The notes beneath the pieces are model-generated. The model was not told where the DNA came from and searched no databases. It saw nothing but the letters and a program-made list of their open reading frames with translations. From Clostridiales bacterium (GTDB lineage: Bacteria > Bacillota > Clostridia > Oscillospirales > Oscillospiraceae), in the NCBI GenBank assembly GCA_019423635.1, contig JAHZBA010000049.1:1-14446 (forward strand): 14,446 nt of DNA. The letters are read 5' to 3'. The position numbers and the translations under genes were made by a program. Positions 1 through 4,825 of this stretch are shown piece by piece (positions within the stretch are counted from its first letter, which is position 1; each line of letters begins with the position of its first letter).

Positions 1-405
1 GCCCTTGGGGCCCAGCACCTTACCCAGACGGCCCACCACGCCCATCATGTCGGGGCTGGCCACCACCACGTCGAAGTCGAACCAGTTCTCCTTCTGGATC
101 TTCTCCACCATGTCCATATCGCCTACGTAGTCCGCACCGGCCTCCCGGGCGGCGTCGGCCTTGTCGCCCTTGGCAAACACCAGCACCCGGACGGTCTTGC
201 CGGTGCCGTGGGGCAGGACGATGGCGCCGCGGACCTGCTGGTCGGCGTGACGGGAGTCCACACCCAGCTTCACATGGAGCTCCACGGTCTCGTCAAATTT
301 CGCGCTGGCGGTCTTGCAAATGAGAGCCAAGCCTTCGGCAGGGTCATACTGCACGTTCTTATCAATCTGCTTGGCGCTTTCCTGATATTTCTTGCCTCTA
401 AACAA
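1..405 (-). CDS. rplA: 50S ribosomal protein L1, N-terminal part (cut by window edge)
   Basis: L1 binds 23S rRNA at the mobile L1 stalk near the ribosomal E site and in many bacteria represses its own mRNA. The 135 codons seen match the L1 N-terminal half: a start like LFRGKKYQESAKQIDK, then VELHVKLGVDSRHADQQVRG, and ASPDMMGVVGRLGKVLGPKG at the edge. The remaining C-terminal part lies outside. The start is a TTG at 405-403, preceded by GAGGAGG (420-414) with 8 nt spacing. An ATG at 422-420 is out of frame and closes after four codons. It is the last gene seen of the rpmG-secE-nusG-rplK-rplA operon and is separated from rplK by 80 bp holding a candidate L1 control element. Identity is certain; the exact start is likely. 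Confidence 0.95.
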   Translation of the reverse strand, partial: MFRGKKYQESAKQIDKNVQYDPAEGLALICKTASAKFDETVELHVKLGVDSRHADQQVRGAIVLPHGTGKTVRVLVFAKGDKADAAREAGADYVGDMDMVEKIQKENWFDFDVVVASPDMMGVVGRLGKVLGPKG

Positions 406-420
406 TGTTACTTCCTCCTC

Positions 421-476
421 ATAGTGGTTCTTCGGAATGAAATCCTCCCACTGTATCAAGCGGTCCCGAAGACCGC
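421..476 (-). promoter_or_regulatory. Candidate L1 autoregulatory RNA element ahead of rplA
   Basis: Read on the minus strand, this gap holds a perfect 6-bp hairpin GCGGTC-TTCGG-GACCGC (476-460). Next comes GTGGGAGG, whose AGTGG (452-448) can pair with CCACT (427-423) just before the rplA Shine-Dalgarno. A GTGGGAGG...CCAC arrangement also lies ahead of rplK. L1 is known to bind mRNA that mimics its rRNA site and to repress the L11-L1 genes. The assignment to L1 is inferred from position and sequence shape. Confidence 0.45.
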
Positions 477-485
477 AGACTGTGC

Positions 486-911
486 TCAGTCGCCTACCAC
501 GACGCCCATGGAGCGGGCCGTGCCGGCGATCATGCTCATGGCGGACTCCAGATTGGCGGCGTTGAGGTCCTTCATCTTGATCTCGGCGATCTTCTGGATG
601 GAGGCCTTGGAGATGGTGGCAACCTTCGTCTTGTTGGGGACGCCGGAGCCGGACTCGATATTGCACTCCTTCTTAATCAGCACCGCCGCCGGGGGCGTCT
701 TGGTGATGAAGGAGAAGGAACGGTCGGCGTACACGGTGATGACCACGGGGATAATCATGCCCGCGTCGTTCTTGGTACGCTCGTTGAACTCCTTGGTGAA
801 AGCGGCGATGTTCACGCCATGCTGGCCCAGCGCGGGGCCCACGGGGGGCGCGGGAGTCGCCTTGGCTGCGGGGATCTGCAATTTTACATAACCTACAATT
901 TTCTGTGCCAC
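486..911 (-). CDS. rplK: 50S ribosomal protein L11
   Basis: L11 sits at the GTPase-associated centre of the 50S subunit, binds 23S rRNA and contacts translation factors. The 141-residue product has the full family length. It starts MAQKIVGYVKLQIPAAKATP, carries the proline-rich PAPPVGPALGQHGVNI stretch (about residues 20-36), and ends in the RNA-binding domain with LNAANLESAMSMIAGTARSMG. The start is GTG at 911-909; GGAGG lies 9 nt upstream, which decides this start. The gene lies between nusG (108 bp upstream) and rplA (80 bp downstream), the usual bacterial order, and both gaps contain structured GTGGGAGG elements. Nothing unusual was seen in the protein itself. Confidence 0.98.
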   Translation of the reverse strand: MAQKIVGYVKLQIPAAKATPAPPVGPALGQHGVNIAAFTKEFNERTKNDAGMIIPVVITVYADRSFSFITKTPPAAVLIKKECNIESGSGVPNKTKVATISKASIQKIAEIKMKDLNAANLESAMSMIAGTARSMGVVVGD

Positions 912-937
912 GGAGCAGCACCTCCTAAATCATAAAT

Positions 938-990
938 GTGGTGGCGGACCGTCCGGTCCGTCTTTGGCGGGACCGCAGGGTCCCTCCCAC
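938..990 (-). promoter_or_regulatory. Structured leader ahead of rplK, candidate L1 operator
   Basis: On the minus strand GTGG (990-987) opens a GTGGGAGG sequence. It is followed by two perfect 6-bp hairpins, GGGACC-CTGC-GGTCCC (984-969) and CGGACC-GGAC-GGTCCG (960-945), and by CCACCAC (944-938), which can close on GTGG to give a three-way junction. The rplK Shine-Dalgarno follows directly. The leader upstream of L11-L1 is the classical site of L1 feedback control. The fold is visible in the sequence; L1 binding is inferred. Confidence 0.5.
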
Positions 991-1019
991 GTTCTGCCGG
1001 AATCCTCCGGCGGGCTTGG

Positions 1020-1544
1020 TCAGCTCAGAACCTCTACCTGGTCCAGCTCCAGGTCCACGGGCGTCTCCCTGCCGAACATGGAGACCATCACGCTGACCCG
1101 GTTCTTCTCCGGCTCGATGTCCTCCACCACGCCGGTGAAGCTGGCCAGGGGGCCGTCCACAATCTTCACATGGTCGCCCACCTGATACTTCACGACGACC
1201 TCGTGCTTCTCCATGCCCATGGCCAGCACCTCCTCCTCCGTGAGGGGGATGGCCTTGTTGGCGGAGCCCACGAAGCCGGTGACGCCCCGGACGTTGCGCA
1301 CCAGGTGCCACGTCTCGTCGGTCATCACCATCTTCACCAGCACATAGCCCGGAAAGACCTTCCGCTCCACCTCCTTGGAGGCGCCGGAGTCGGTGACCTC
1401 CGTCACGGTCTCCATGGGGATCTCCATCCGCAGGATCATATCCTCCATGTTGCGGCCGGCCACGAGCTTTTCAATGCTGGTCCGGACGGCGTTTTCATAG
1501 CCGGAATAGGTGTGGATCACATACCACTTTGCGCCTTCTGACAT
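1020..1544 (-). CDS. nusG: Transcription termination/antitermination factor NusG
   Basis: NusG binds RNA polymerase through its N-terminal NGN domain and modulates elongation, pausing and termination; the C-terminal KOW domain contacts Rho or ribosomal S10. The 174-residue protein has the normal compact two-domain size. The NGN domain covers about residues 5-110, with WYVIHTYSGYEN near the start and KVFPGYVLVKM in the middle, followed by the characteristic NVRGVTGFVG. The KOW domain covers about 120-174, with YQVGDHVKIVDGPLASFTG. The ATG at 1544-1542 is preceded by GAGG with 9 nt spacing. It lies 11 bp after secE and 108 bp before rplK in the same operon. No Spt5- or RfaH-like extension is present, so it is the housekeeping paralogue. 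Confidence 0.98.
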   Translation of the reverse strand: MSEGAKWYVIHTYSGYENAVRTSIEKLVAGRNMEDMILRMEIPMETVTEVTDSGASKEVERKVFPGYVLVKMVMTDETWHLVRNVRGVTGFVGSANKAIPLTEEEVLAMGMEKHEVVVKYQVGDHVKIVDGPLASFTGVVEDIEPEKNRVSVMVSMFGRETPVDLELDQVEVLS

Positions 1545-1555
1545 CGTTTCCGTCC

Positions 1556-1765
1556 TCAGGCGCCGAAGGCCTGCAGGATCATATCGACGGCGGACATCGC
1601 CACAAAGTCAAAAATCCAGATGCAGGCGCCGATCATCAGGGAGCACAGCAGCACCGTGCCGGTGTTCTTCACCACGGTCTGCCTGTTGGGCCATACGACC
1701 TTCTTCAATTCGCTTTTCATCTCGCGGAACCAGAGACCGCGGTCTCTCTTCTTCTCTTCTGCCAT
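1556..1765 (-). CDS. secE: Preprotein translocase subunit SecE
   Basis: SecE is the small essential subunit that clamps SecY in the SecYEG protein-export channel of the cytoplasmic membrane. The 69-residue product is the short Gram-positive form with a single transmembrane segment. A basic amphipathic N-terminal helix (FREMKSELKKVVWPNRQTV, about residues 13-31) carries the conserved KKVxWP motif. One hydrophobic span follows (about 35-60, GTVLLCSLMIGACIWIFDFV). The three extra N-terminal features of the enterobacterial form are absent, as usual in Firmicutes. It lies 21 bp after rpmG and 11 bp before nusG, which supports co-transcription. Confidence 0.97.
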   Translation of the reverse strand: MAEEKKRDRGLWFREMKSELKKVVWPNRQTVVKNTGTVLLCSLMIGACIWIFDFVAMSAVDMILQAFGA

Positions 1766-1786
1766 TCCTTACACGCCCTTCCTTTC

Positions 1787-1936
1787 TTACTTGGTCTCGC
1801 TGTGGAGCGTGTGCTTTCTGCAGAAACGGCAATACTTGTTCAGCTCCAGCTTATCCGGCGTGTTCTTCTTGTTCTTCATCGTATTGTAGTTTCTCTGCTT
1901 GCACTCGTTGCATCTCAAAGTGACCTTTACGCGCAT
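1787..1936 (-). CDS. rpmG: 50S ribosomal protein L33 (four-cysteine, zinc-binding type)
   Basis: L33 is a small zinc-ribbon protein of the 50S subunit near the E site. The 49-residue product reads MRVKVTLRCNECKQRNYNTM and then KYCRFCRKHTLHSETK at the end. The CxxC pairs (C9/C12 and C36/C39) make it the C+ form that binds zinc; many bacteria also hold a cysteine-free paralogue used under zinc limitation, and none is visible here. The ATG at 1936-1934 has GGAGG 9 nt upstream. It is the first gene after the predicted promoter, with a leader of about 140 nt, and is followed 21 bp later by secE. Confidence 0.97.
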   Translation of the reverse strand: MRVKVTLRCNECKQRNYNTMKNKKNTPDKLELNKYCRFCRKHTLHSETK

Positions 1937-1967
1937 TTAACGGCACCTCCTTATTATTGGTATTCTG

Positions 1968-1983
1968 CCCGGCGGGCGCCGGG
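1968..1983 (-). other. GC hairpin in the rpmG operon leader
   Basis: A perfect 6-bp stem CCCGGC/GCCGGG with a 4-nt loop lies in the 5' leader, about 30 nt before the rpmG start codon. No T-run follows on the transcribed strand, so it is not a terminator. A role in leader folding is possible but not shown. Confidence 0.35.
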
Positions 1984-2084
1984 GTCATACCGACTGCCTC
2001 CCTGCCTTTTCCGGGCGCTTCCTCCCCGCGGCTGAAAAGCGAAAAGACGCGCAAAAAGAAAGCCCTTTTTCACAGGTAAGAGGG

Positions 2085-2113
2085 ATTGTATCATAAGTCA
2101 AGTTCCGGGTCAA
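2085..2113 (-). promoter_or_regulatory. Promoter of the rpmG-secE-nusG-rplK-rplA operon
   Basis: On the minus strand TTGACC (2113-2108) and TACAAT (2090-2085) are separated by exactly 17 bp, with TGA directly before the -10 box (an extended -10). This is close to the sigma-A consensus and fits a strongly expressed ribosomal operon. Transcription would begin near 2078. Confidence 0.8.
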
Positions 2114-2123
2114 CTGGTTTTTC

Positions 2124-2146
2124 AAAAAATTTCCCGTGATTTCGGG
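2124..2146 (-). terminator. Possible weak terminator after the EamA gene
   Basis: Downstream of the EamA stop on the minus strand, a short CCCG/CGGG stem (2146-2133) is followed by a run of six T residues (2129-2124). The 4-bp stem is short, so the call is tentative. It lies just before the rpmG operon promoter. Confidence 0.3.
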
Positions 2147-2168
2147 GGCAAATCCCCTCCGGCGCCCC

Positions 2169-2582
2169 TCAGAGCACCATCAGCAGCGTTCCCGCGCCGA
2201 TCAGCGCGCAGCCCAGCAGGCTCCTGGCGGTGAACTGCTCATGCAAAAACACGAAGGCCAACACCAGCGTGAGAACCACGCTCAGCTTGTCAATGGGGAC
2301 CACCTTGGAGACCTCCCCCAGCTGCAGGGCCCGGTAGTAGCACAGCCAGGAGGCGCCGGTGGCCCCGCCGGACAGGATCAGGAAGAGCCAGCTCCGCCGG
2401 CTGATCTCCCCCAGGCCGGACTGGGTGCCTGTGACAAACACCATCCCCCAGGCCATGGCCAGCACCACAACCGTCCGGAGAGCGGTGGCGAGATGGGAGT
2501 TCACCCCGTCAATTCCCACCTTCGCCAGCAGCGAGGTCAGCGCCGCGAAGACCGCGGACGCGGCCGCAAAGAAAAACCACAT
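2169..2582 (-). CDS. EamA-family (DMT superfamily) small membrane transporter
   Basis: The 137-residue hydrophobic protein matches a single EamA domain of the drug/metabolite transporter superfamily. It has about five hydrophobic spans, beginning MWFFFAAASAVFAALTSLLA and ending LLGCALIGAGTLLMVL. Diagnostic pieces include ALRTVVVLAMAW, GATGASWLCYYRALQLG and the PIDKLSVVLTLVLAFVFLHE signature of the second half. Two-domain members are about 300 residues, so this is a half-size form that probably works as a dimer (inferred). The substrate cannot be told from sequence. ATG at 2582-2580 has GGAGG 7 nt upstream. It lies 84 bp after the 40-residue membrane protein gene and is probably in the same transcript. 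Confidence 0.88.
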   Translation of the reverse strand: MWFFFAAASAVFAALTSLLAKVGIDGVNSHLATALRTVVVLAMAWGMVFVTGTQSGLGEISRRSWLFLILSGGATGASWLCYYRALQLGEVSKVVPIDKLSVVLTLVLAFVFLHEQFTARSLLGCALIGAGTLLMVL

Positions 2583-2666
2583 ATCTTCCCCTCCCAGCTT
2601 CTCCGGGCGGTGCCGGAGGACATCTCCGCTTTGCCCCCTGCCGCCGCCCGCGCCTGTGTCCTGCCG

Positions 2667-2789
2667 TCAAAAGAGGACGCGGAAGATCGCAGGCACCATC
2701 AGCACCAGCACAGCTCCCATGGCGCATGTCAAACAGACGGTCCAGAACTGTCTCCTCTGCTGTTTGCTCAGCTGTTGATACCATTCCAT
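2667..2789 (-). CDS. Small single-span membrane protein, 40 residues, unknown function
   Basis: I do not recognise a named family. The protein has a polar, basic N-terminus (MEWYQQLSKQQRRQFW, residues 1-16), then one hydrophobic helix (about 17-39, TVCLTCAMGAVLVLMVPAIF) ending RVLF, as expected for a small membrane protein with the N-terminus inside. The ATG at 2789-2787 is preceded by GGAGGAG with 7 nt spacing and by a predicted promoter 40-70 bp upstream. These three points support a real gene. The same frame stays open upstream to 2957, but that extension runs through the promoter and an intergenic repeat, so I reject it. The EamA gene follows 84 bp downstream on the same strand. A partner or regulatory role for that transporter is only a guess. 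Confidence 0.65.
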   Translation of the reverse strand: MEWYQQLSKQQRRQFWTVCLTCAMGAVLVLMVPAIFRVLF

Positions 2790-2827
2790 AGAGGATCTCC
2801 TCCCTTCCCTTTCGGCGGACTCTTCTG

Positions 2828-2856
2828 ATTTTACCATAAACCGCCCCGTTCCACAA
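2828..2856 (-). promoter_or_regulatory. Promoter of the small membrane protein / EamA pair
   Basis: On the minus strand TTGTGG (2856-2851) and TAAAAT (2833-2828) are 17 bp apart, with TGG directly before the -10 box (extended -10). The GGAGG ribosome binding site and the start at 2789 follow at normal distance. Confidence 0.6.
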
Positions 2857-2900
2857 CCGGGCCCTGCCTGAAAAACGCGCCCGTCCCACAAATTTGATGC

Positions 2901-3014
2901 GTAGGGCGCGACGACCCCGGCGCGCCGCGATTTGCGATGGAACCGCGGCAGAAACACCGCGTCTTACGGCAGATTTCCGTAAATTTACGGCGCGCCGAGG
3001 TCGTCGCGCCCTAC
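2901..3014. repeat. 114-bp inverted-repeat element, GTAGGGCGC family
   Basis: Two 27-bp arms, 2901-2927 and 2988-3014, are reverse complements with 26 of 27 positions matching. Both outer ends read GTAGGGCGCG when read inward. The interior holds a perfect 14-nt palindrome CCGTAAATTTACGG (2977-2990). The right end and its flank (3006-3040) recur in reverse orientation at 13046-13080, which shows the family is dispersed. The stretch 3041-3198 that follows holds no gene or repeat that I can see. Confidence 0.8.
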
Positions 3015-3198
3015 AAACGGGGAGCATCTGACTTTATGAGCCGGGCGTGGTTTGAAAAAGGGCAAGATACCCAAACAGCCAATATCATCCCGTTCAGCCA
3101 GATCTTCTCCGTCCGGCCCGCCTGCCGGGGGCGTCCGCATGGCAGTGTTCACCGACCCGTTTCCCCGTGTTTCGCAATGTTTCCAATCGAAGGATTGC

Positions 3199-3222
3199 AG
3201 GGGCGATGGCCCCATCGCCCCT
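3199..3222. repeat. Short perfect palindrome
   Basis: Arms AGGGGCGATGG (3199-3209) and CCATCGCCCCT (3212-3222) are exact reverse complements with a 2-nt centre. The AGGGGCG outer end resembles the arms of the 79-bp repeat 77 bp further on, so it may be a degenerate half-copy. Confidence 0.55.
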
Positions 3223-3298
3223 CCCCGGGAACCGCCGGATCTCCCGGAGAATAGGCACCCCGAGAGAATGGCCGCCCGTGCAACCGGGAAACCCGTGT

Positions 3299-3377
3299 GT
3301 AGGGGCGGATACCATCCGCCCGTCTCCCCACAAGATCCGGATCTCTCTTGGGACGGGCGGATGATATCCGCCCCTAC
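3299..3377. repeat. 79-bp two-hairpin repeat, copy 1
   Basis: Outer arms 3299-3323 and 3353-3377 are reverse complements at 24 of 25 positions, beginning GTAGGGGCGG and ending CCGCCCCTAC. Each arm also folds on itself: GCGGAT-ACC-ATCCGC on the left and GCGGAT-GAT-ATCCGC on the right. The 29-nt centre contains AGATCCGGATCT and reads as the reverse complement of the centre of copy 2 (27 of 29). The 23 nt after the right arm match those after copy 3 at 20 of 23 positions. Confidence 0.85.
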
Positions 3378-3435
3378 AGGGTGTTCTGGAATCATGTGAA
3401 CCTGGACTCCCACCGCCCCGCGCCCGCTTCGCATC

Positions 3436-3464
3436 TTGCATCTTCCTCCAACCTGTGGTATCCT
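3436..3464 (+). promoter_or_regulatory. Promoter of the dipeptidase gene
   Basis: TTGCAT (3436-3441) and TATCCT (3459-3464) are 17 bp apart with TGG directly before the -10 box. The start codon lies 33 bp after the -10 box, with GGGAGG between. Confidence 0.6.
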
Positions 3465-3496
3465 GTTTCCCAGAAACCGGAGAGGGAGGTGCCGCT

Positions 3497-4225
3497 GTGA
3501 AGCCATGGTTTCCCGCCCTGCTGCTGGCCGCTCTGCTGCTGAGCGGCTGCGCCGCCCCGCCGCCGTCCGCACCATCGCCCACTCCGCCCCCGCCGGAGCA
3601 GACGGCGCTCCCGGAGCCGGAGCCCGCCGGAGAGCCGGAGCCCGAGCCCCTGCCGGAGCCGGAGGATACGGACCTCGTGCGCGTCACGGACTACCTGCCG
3701 CAGATCCAGGTGGACCTGCGCTACGCCGGGGAGGACAACTTCACCGGCCAGGTGATCTACGCCTTCTCCGACGCCTATCTGCGCTACGGCACCGTGAAAA
3801 AGCTCTCCGCCGCCCAGGAAGCCCTGGCGGAGGGGGGGTACGGTCTTCTGATCTGGGACGCCTTCCGGCCCGTGGAGGCCCAGTTCTCTTTGTGGGAGGT
3901 CTGCCCGGACCCCGCCTACGTCGCCAACCCCCGGCGGGGCTTCTCCTCCCACAGCCGGGGGAACACCGTGGACCTCACCCTGGTGACATCCGAGGGCGGG
4001 GCCGTGGAGATGCCCACGGGCTTTGATGACTTCTCCCCCCTGGCAGACCGGGATTACAGCGACGTTCCGGAGACCGCCGCCGCCAATGCCCGCCTGTTGG
4101 AGGACACCATGACCGCCGCGGGCTTCCGGCCCTACCAGGGGGAGTGGTGGCACTTTACCGACACGGACGATTACCCCGTGGAGGAGGAGTTCACGCTGAA
4201 TGAGGAATTAGGAATGAGGAATTAG
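3497..4225 (+). CDS. Lipoprotein D-alanyl-D-alanine dipeptidase (VanX/DdpX-like, peptidase M15)
   Basis: Predicted zinc dipeptidase that hydrolyses D-Ala-D-Ala, acting outside the membrane on cell-wall turnover products. The 242-residue product starts with a lipoprotein signal, MKPWFPALLLAALLLSGC (lipid-bearing C18), then a Pro/Glu-rich linker (20-57). The catalytic domain carries the family residues: DAFRP with R124, the SSHSRGNTVD motif with zinc ligands H152 and D159, and GEWWHF with E216 and H219. The start is GTG at 3497 with GGGAGG 7 nt upstream; an in-frame ATG at 3455 lies upstream of the -10 box and is rejected. An extracellular, lipid-anchored form argues for wall recycling rather than cytoplasmic VanX-type vancomycin resistance, and no vanHA or vanRS genes are nearby. 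The last codons and the stop lie inside a 7-bp repeat cluster, so the natural C-terminus may have been altered. Confidence 0.88.
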   Translation: MKPWFPALLLAALLLSGCAAPPPSAPSPTPPPPEQTALPEPEPAGEPEPEPLPEPEDTDLVRVTDYLPQIQVDLRYAGEDNFTGQVIYAFSDAYLRYGTVKKLSAAQEALAEGGYGLLIWDAFRPVEAQFSLWEVCPDPAYVANPRRGFSSHSRGNTVDLTLVTSEGGAVEMPTGFDDFSPLADRDYSDVPETAAANARLLEDTMTAAGFRPYQGEWWHFTDTDDYPVEEEFTLNEELGMRN

Positions 4226-4328
4226 GAATTTTCCTATATCGAAATTTGGTCTTTTGCTTTCAGAGCTTCCTTCCTAATTCCTAACTCCTAATTCCTAACT
4301 CCTAATTCCTAACTCCTAATTCCTAATT
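4199..4328. repeat. Heptamer repeat cluster, inverted about a 46-nt spacer
   Basis: Four AAT(G/T)AGG heptamers run from 4199 to 4226. After a 46-nt spacer, four 14-bp units of CCTAATTCCTAACT run from 4273 to 4328 (the last with one change), which are eight heptamers in the opposite orientation. The two blocks can pair. The first block overlaps the 3' end of the dipeptidase gene and supplies its TAG stop; the second ends 21 bp before ruvX, next to its ribosome binding site. Confidence 0.9.
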
Positions 4329-4349
4329 CGAAAGAAAAGGTGGTTCCCT

Positions 4350-4766
4350 ATGCGGATTATGGCCATTGACTACGGCGACGCCCACACCGGCATCGCTGTC
4401 TCCGACCCCACAGGCCTGCTGGCGGGCTTCACCACCGTCATCACCGCCTACCGCCCGGAGACCGTGGCGGACCAAATCGCCGCCCTGGCGGCGGAGCACG
4501 GCGCGGAGGAGCTGGTGCTGGGACATCCCGTCAACATGGACGGCACCCTGGGCCCCCGGTCCGAAAAGGCCCACGCCATGAAGGCGCTTCTGGAGGCGCG
4601 CACGGGACTGCCGGTGGTCCTCTGGGACGAGCGGCGCACCACCATCGACGCCCACCAGATCCTGTTCCACAGCGGAAAAAACGCCAGGCAGCGGAAGAAG
4701 ACCGTGGACGCCGTGGCGGCGTCGCTGATTCTGGAGGGGTATCTCACCTATAAGAAAAGCCGCTGA
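4350..4766 (+). CDS. ruvX: RuvX/YqgF, putative pre-16S rRNA nuclease (Holliday-junction resolvase fold)
   Basis: YqgF-family RNase H-fold nuclease. It was first proposed as a Holliday-junction resolvase, and later work points to processing of the 16S rRNA 5' end. The 138-residue product has the family length and motifs: MRIMAIDYG with the first acidic residue (D7), GIAVSDPTG, LVLGHPVNMDGTLGPRS, then VVLWDERRTT and VDAVAASLILEGYL with the later acidic residues. The position often held by arginine in DYGxxRxG is histidine here (DAHTG). ATG at 4350 has AGGTGG about 8 nt upstream. It lies between the dipeptidase and recQ on the same strand. No clear promoter was seen, because the heptamer repeats occupy the upstream gap. 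Confidence 0.93.
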   Translation: MRIMAIDYGDAHTGIAVSDPTGLLAGFTTVITAYRPETVADQIAALAAEHGAEELVLGHPVNMDGTLGPRSEKAHAMKALLEARTGLPVVLWDERRTTIDAHQILFHSGKNARQRKKTVDAVAASLILEGYLTYKKSR

Positions 4767-4772
4767 AAACCG

Positions 4773-4798
4773 CTCCCTGCCGCCCATGCGGCAGGGAG
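4773..4798 (+). other. Strong hairpin between ruvX and recQ
   Basis: A perfect 11-bp stem CTCCCTGCCGC/GCGGCAGGGAG with loop CCAT starts 7 nt after the ruvX stop. It is followed by TTCCGG rather than a T-run, so intrinsic termination would be inefficient. It may be a partial attenuator or an mRNA 3'-end stabiliser. Confidence 0.6.
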
Positions 4799-4825
4799 TT
4801 CCGGCGAACAGAGAGAGGAGCCGTC

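Noticed and set aside
208..891. Long plus-strand open frame across rplA and rplK
   Set aside because: It is antisense to two clear ribosomal protein genes, crosses their intergenic gap and has no family resemblance; GC-rich codon bias leaves antisense frames open.
1851..2054. Minus-strand frame in the rpmG leader that overlaps rpmG
   Set aside because: It runs out of frame into rpmG, has no good ribosome binding site and no recognisable protein; a leader peptide is not supported.
2985..3687. Two overlapping minus-strand frames across the repeat region upstream of the dipeptidase
   Set aside because: They are encoded by palindromic repeats (typical RADGIRPY-type translations) and run antisense into the dipeptidase; no ribosome binding site.
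3497..4225. Vancomycin resistance vanX
   Set aside because: The product is an exported lipoprotein with no vanH, vanA or vanRS neighbours; a wall-recycling dipeptidase fits better.
4273..4328. Tandem repeat considered as a CRISPR array
   Set aside because: The 14-bp units are contiguous with no unique spacers and no cas genes are nearby.
4773..4798. Hairpin after ruvX considered as an intrinsic terminator
   Set aside because: The stem is strong but no T-run follows, so it is listed only as a hairpin.
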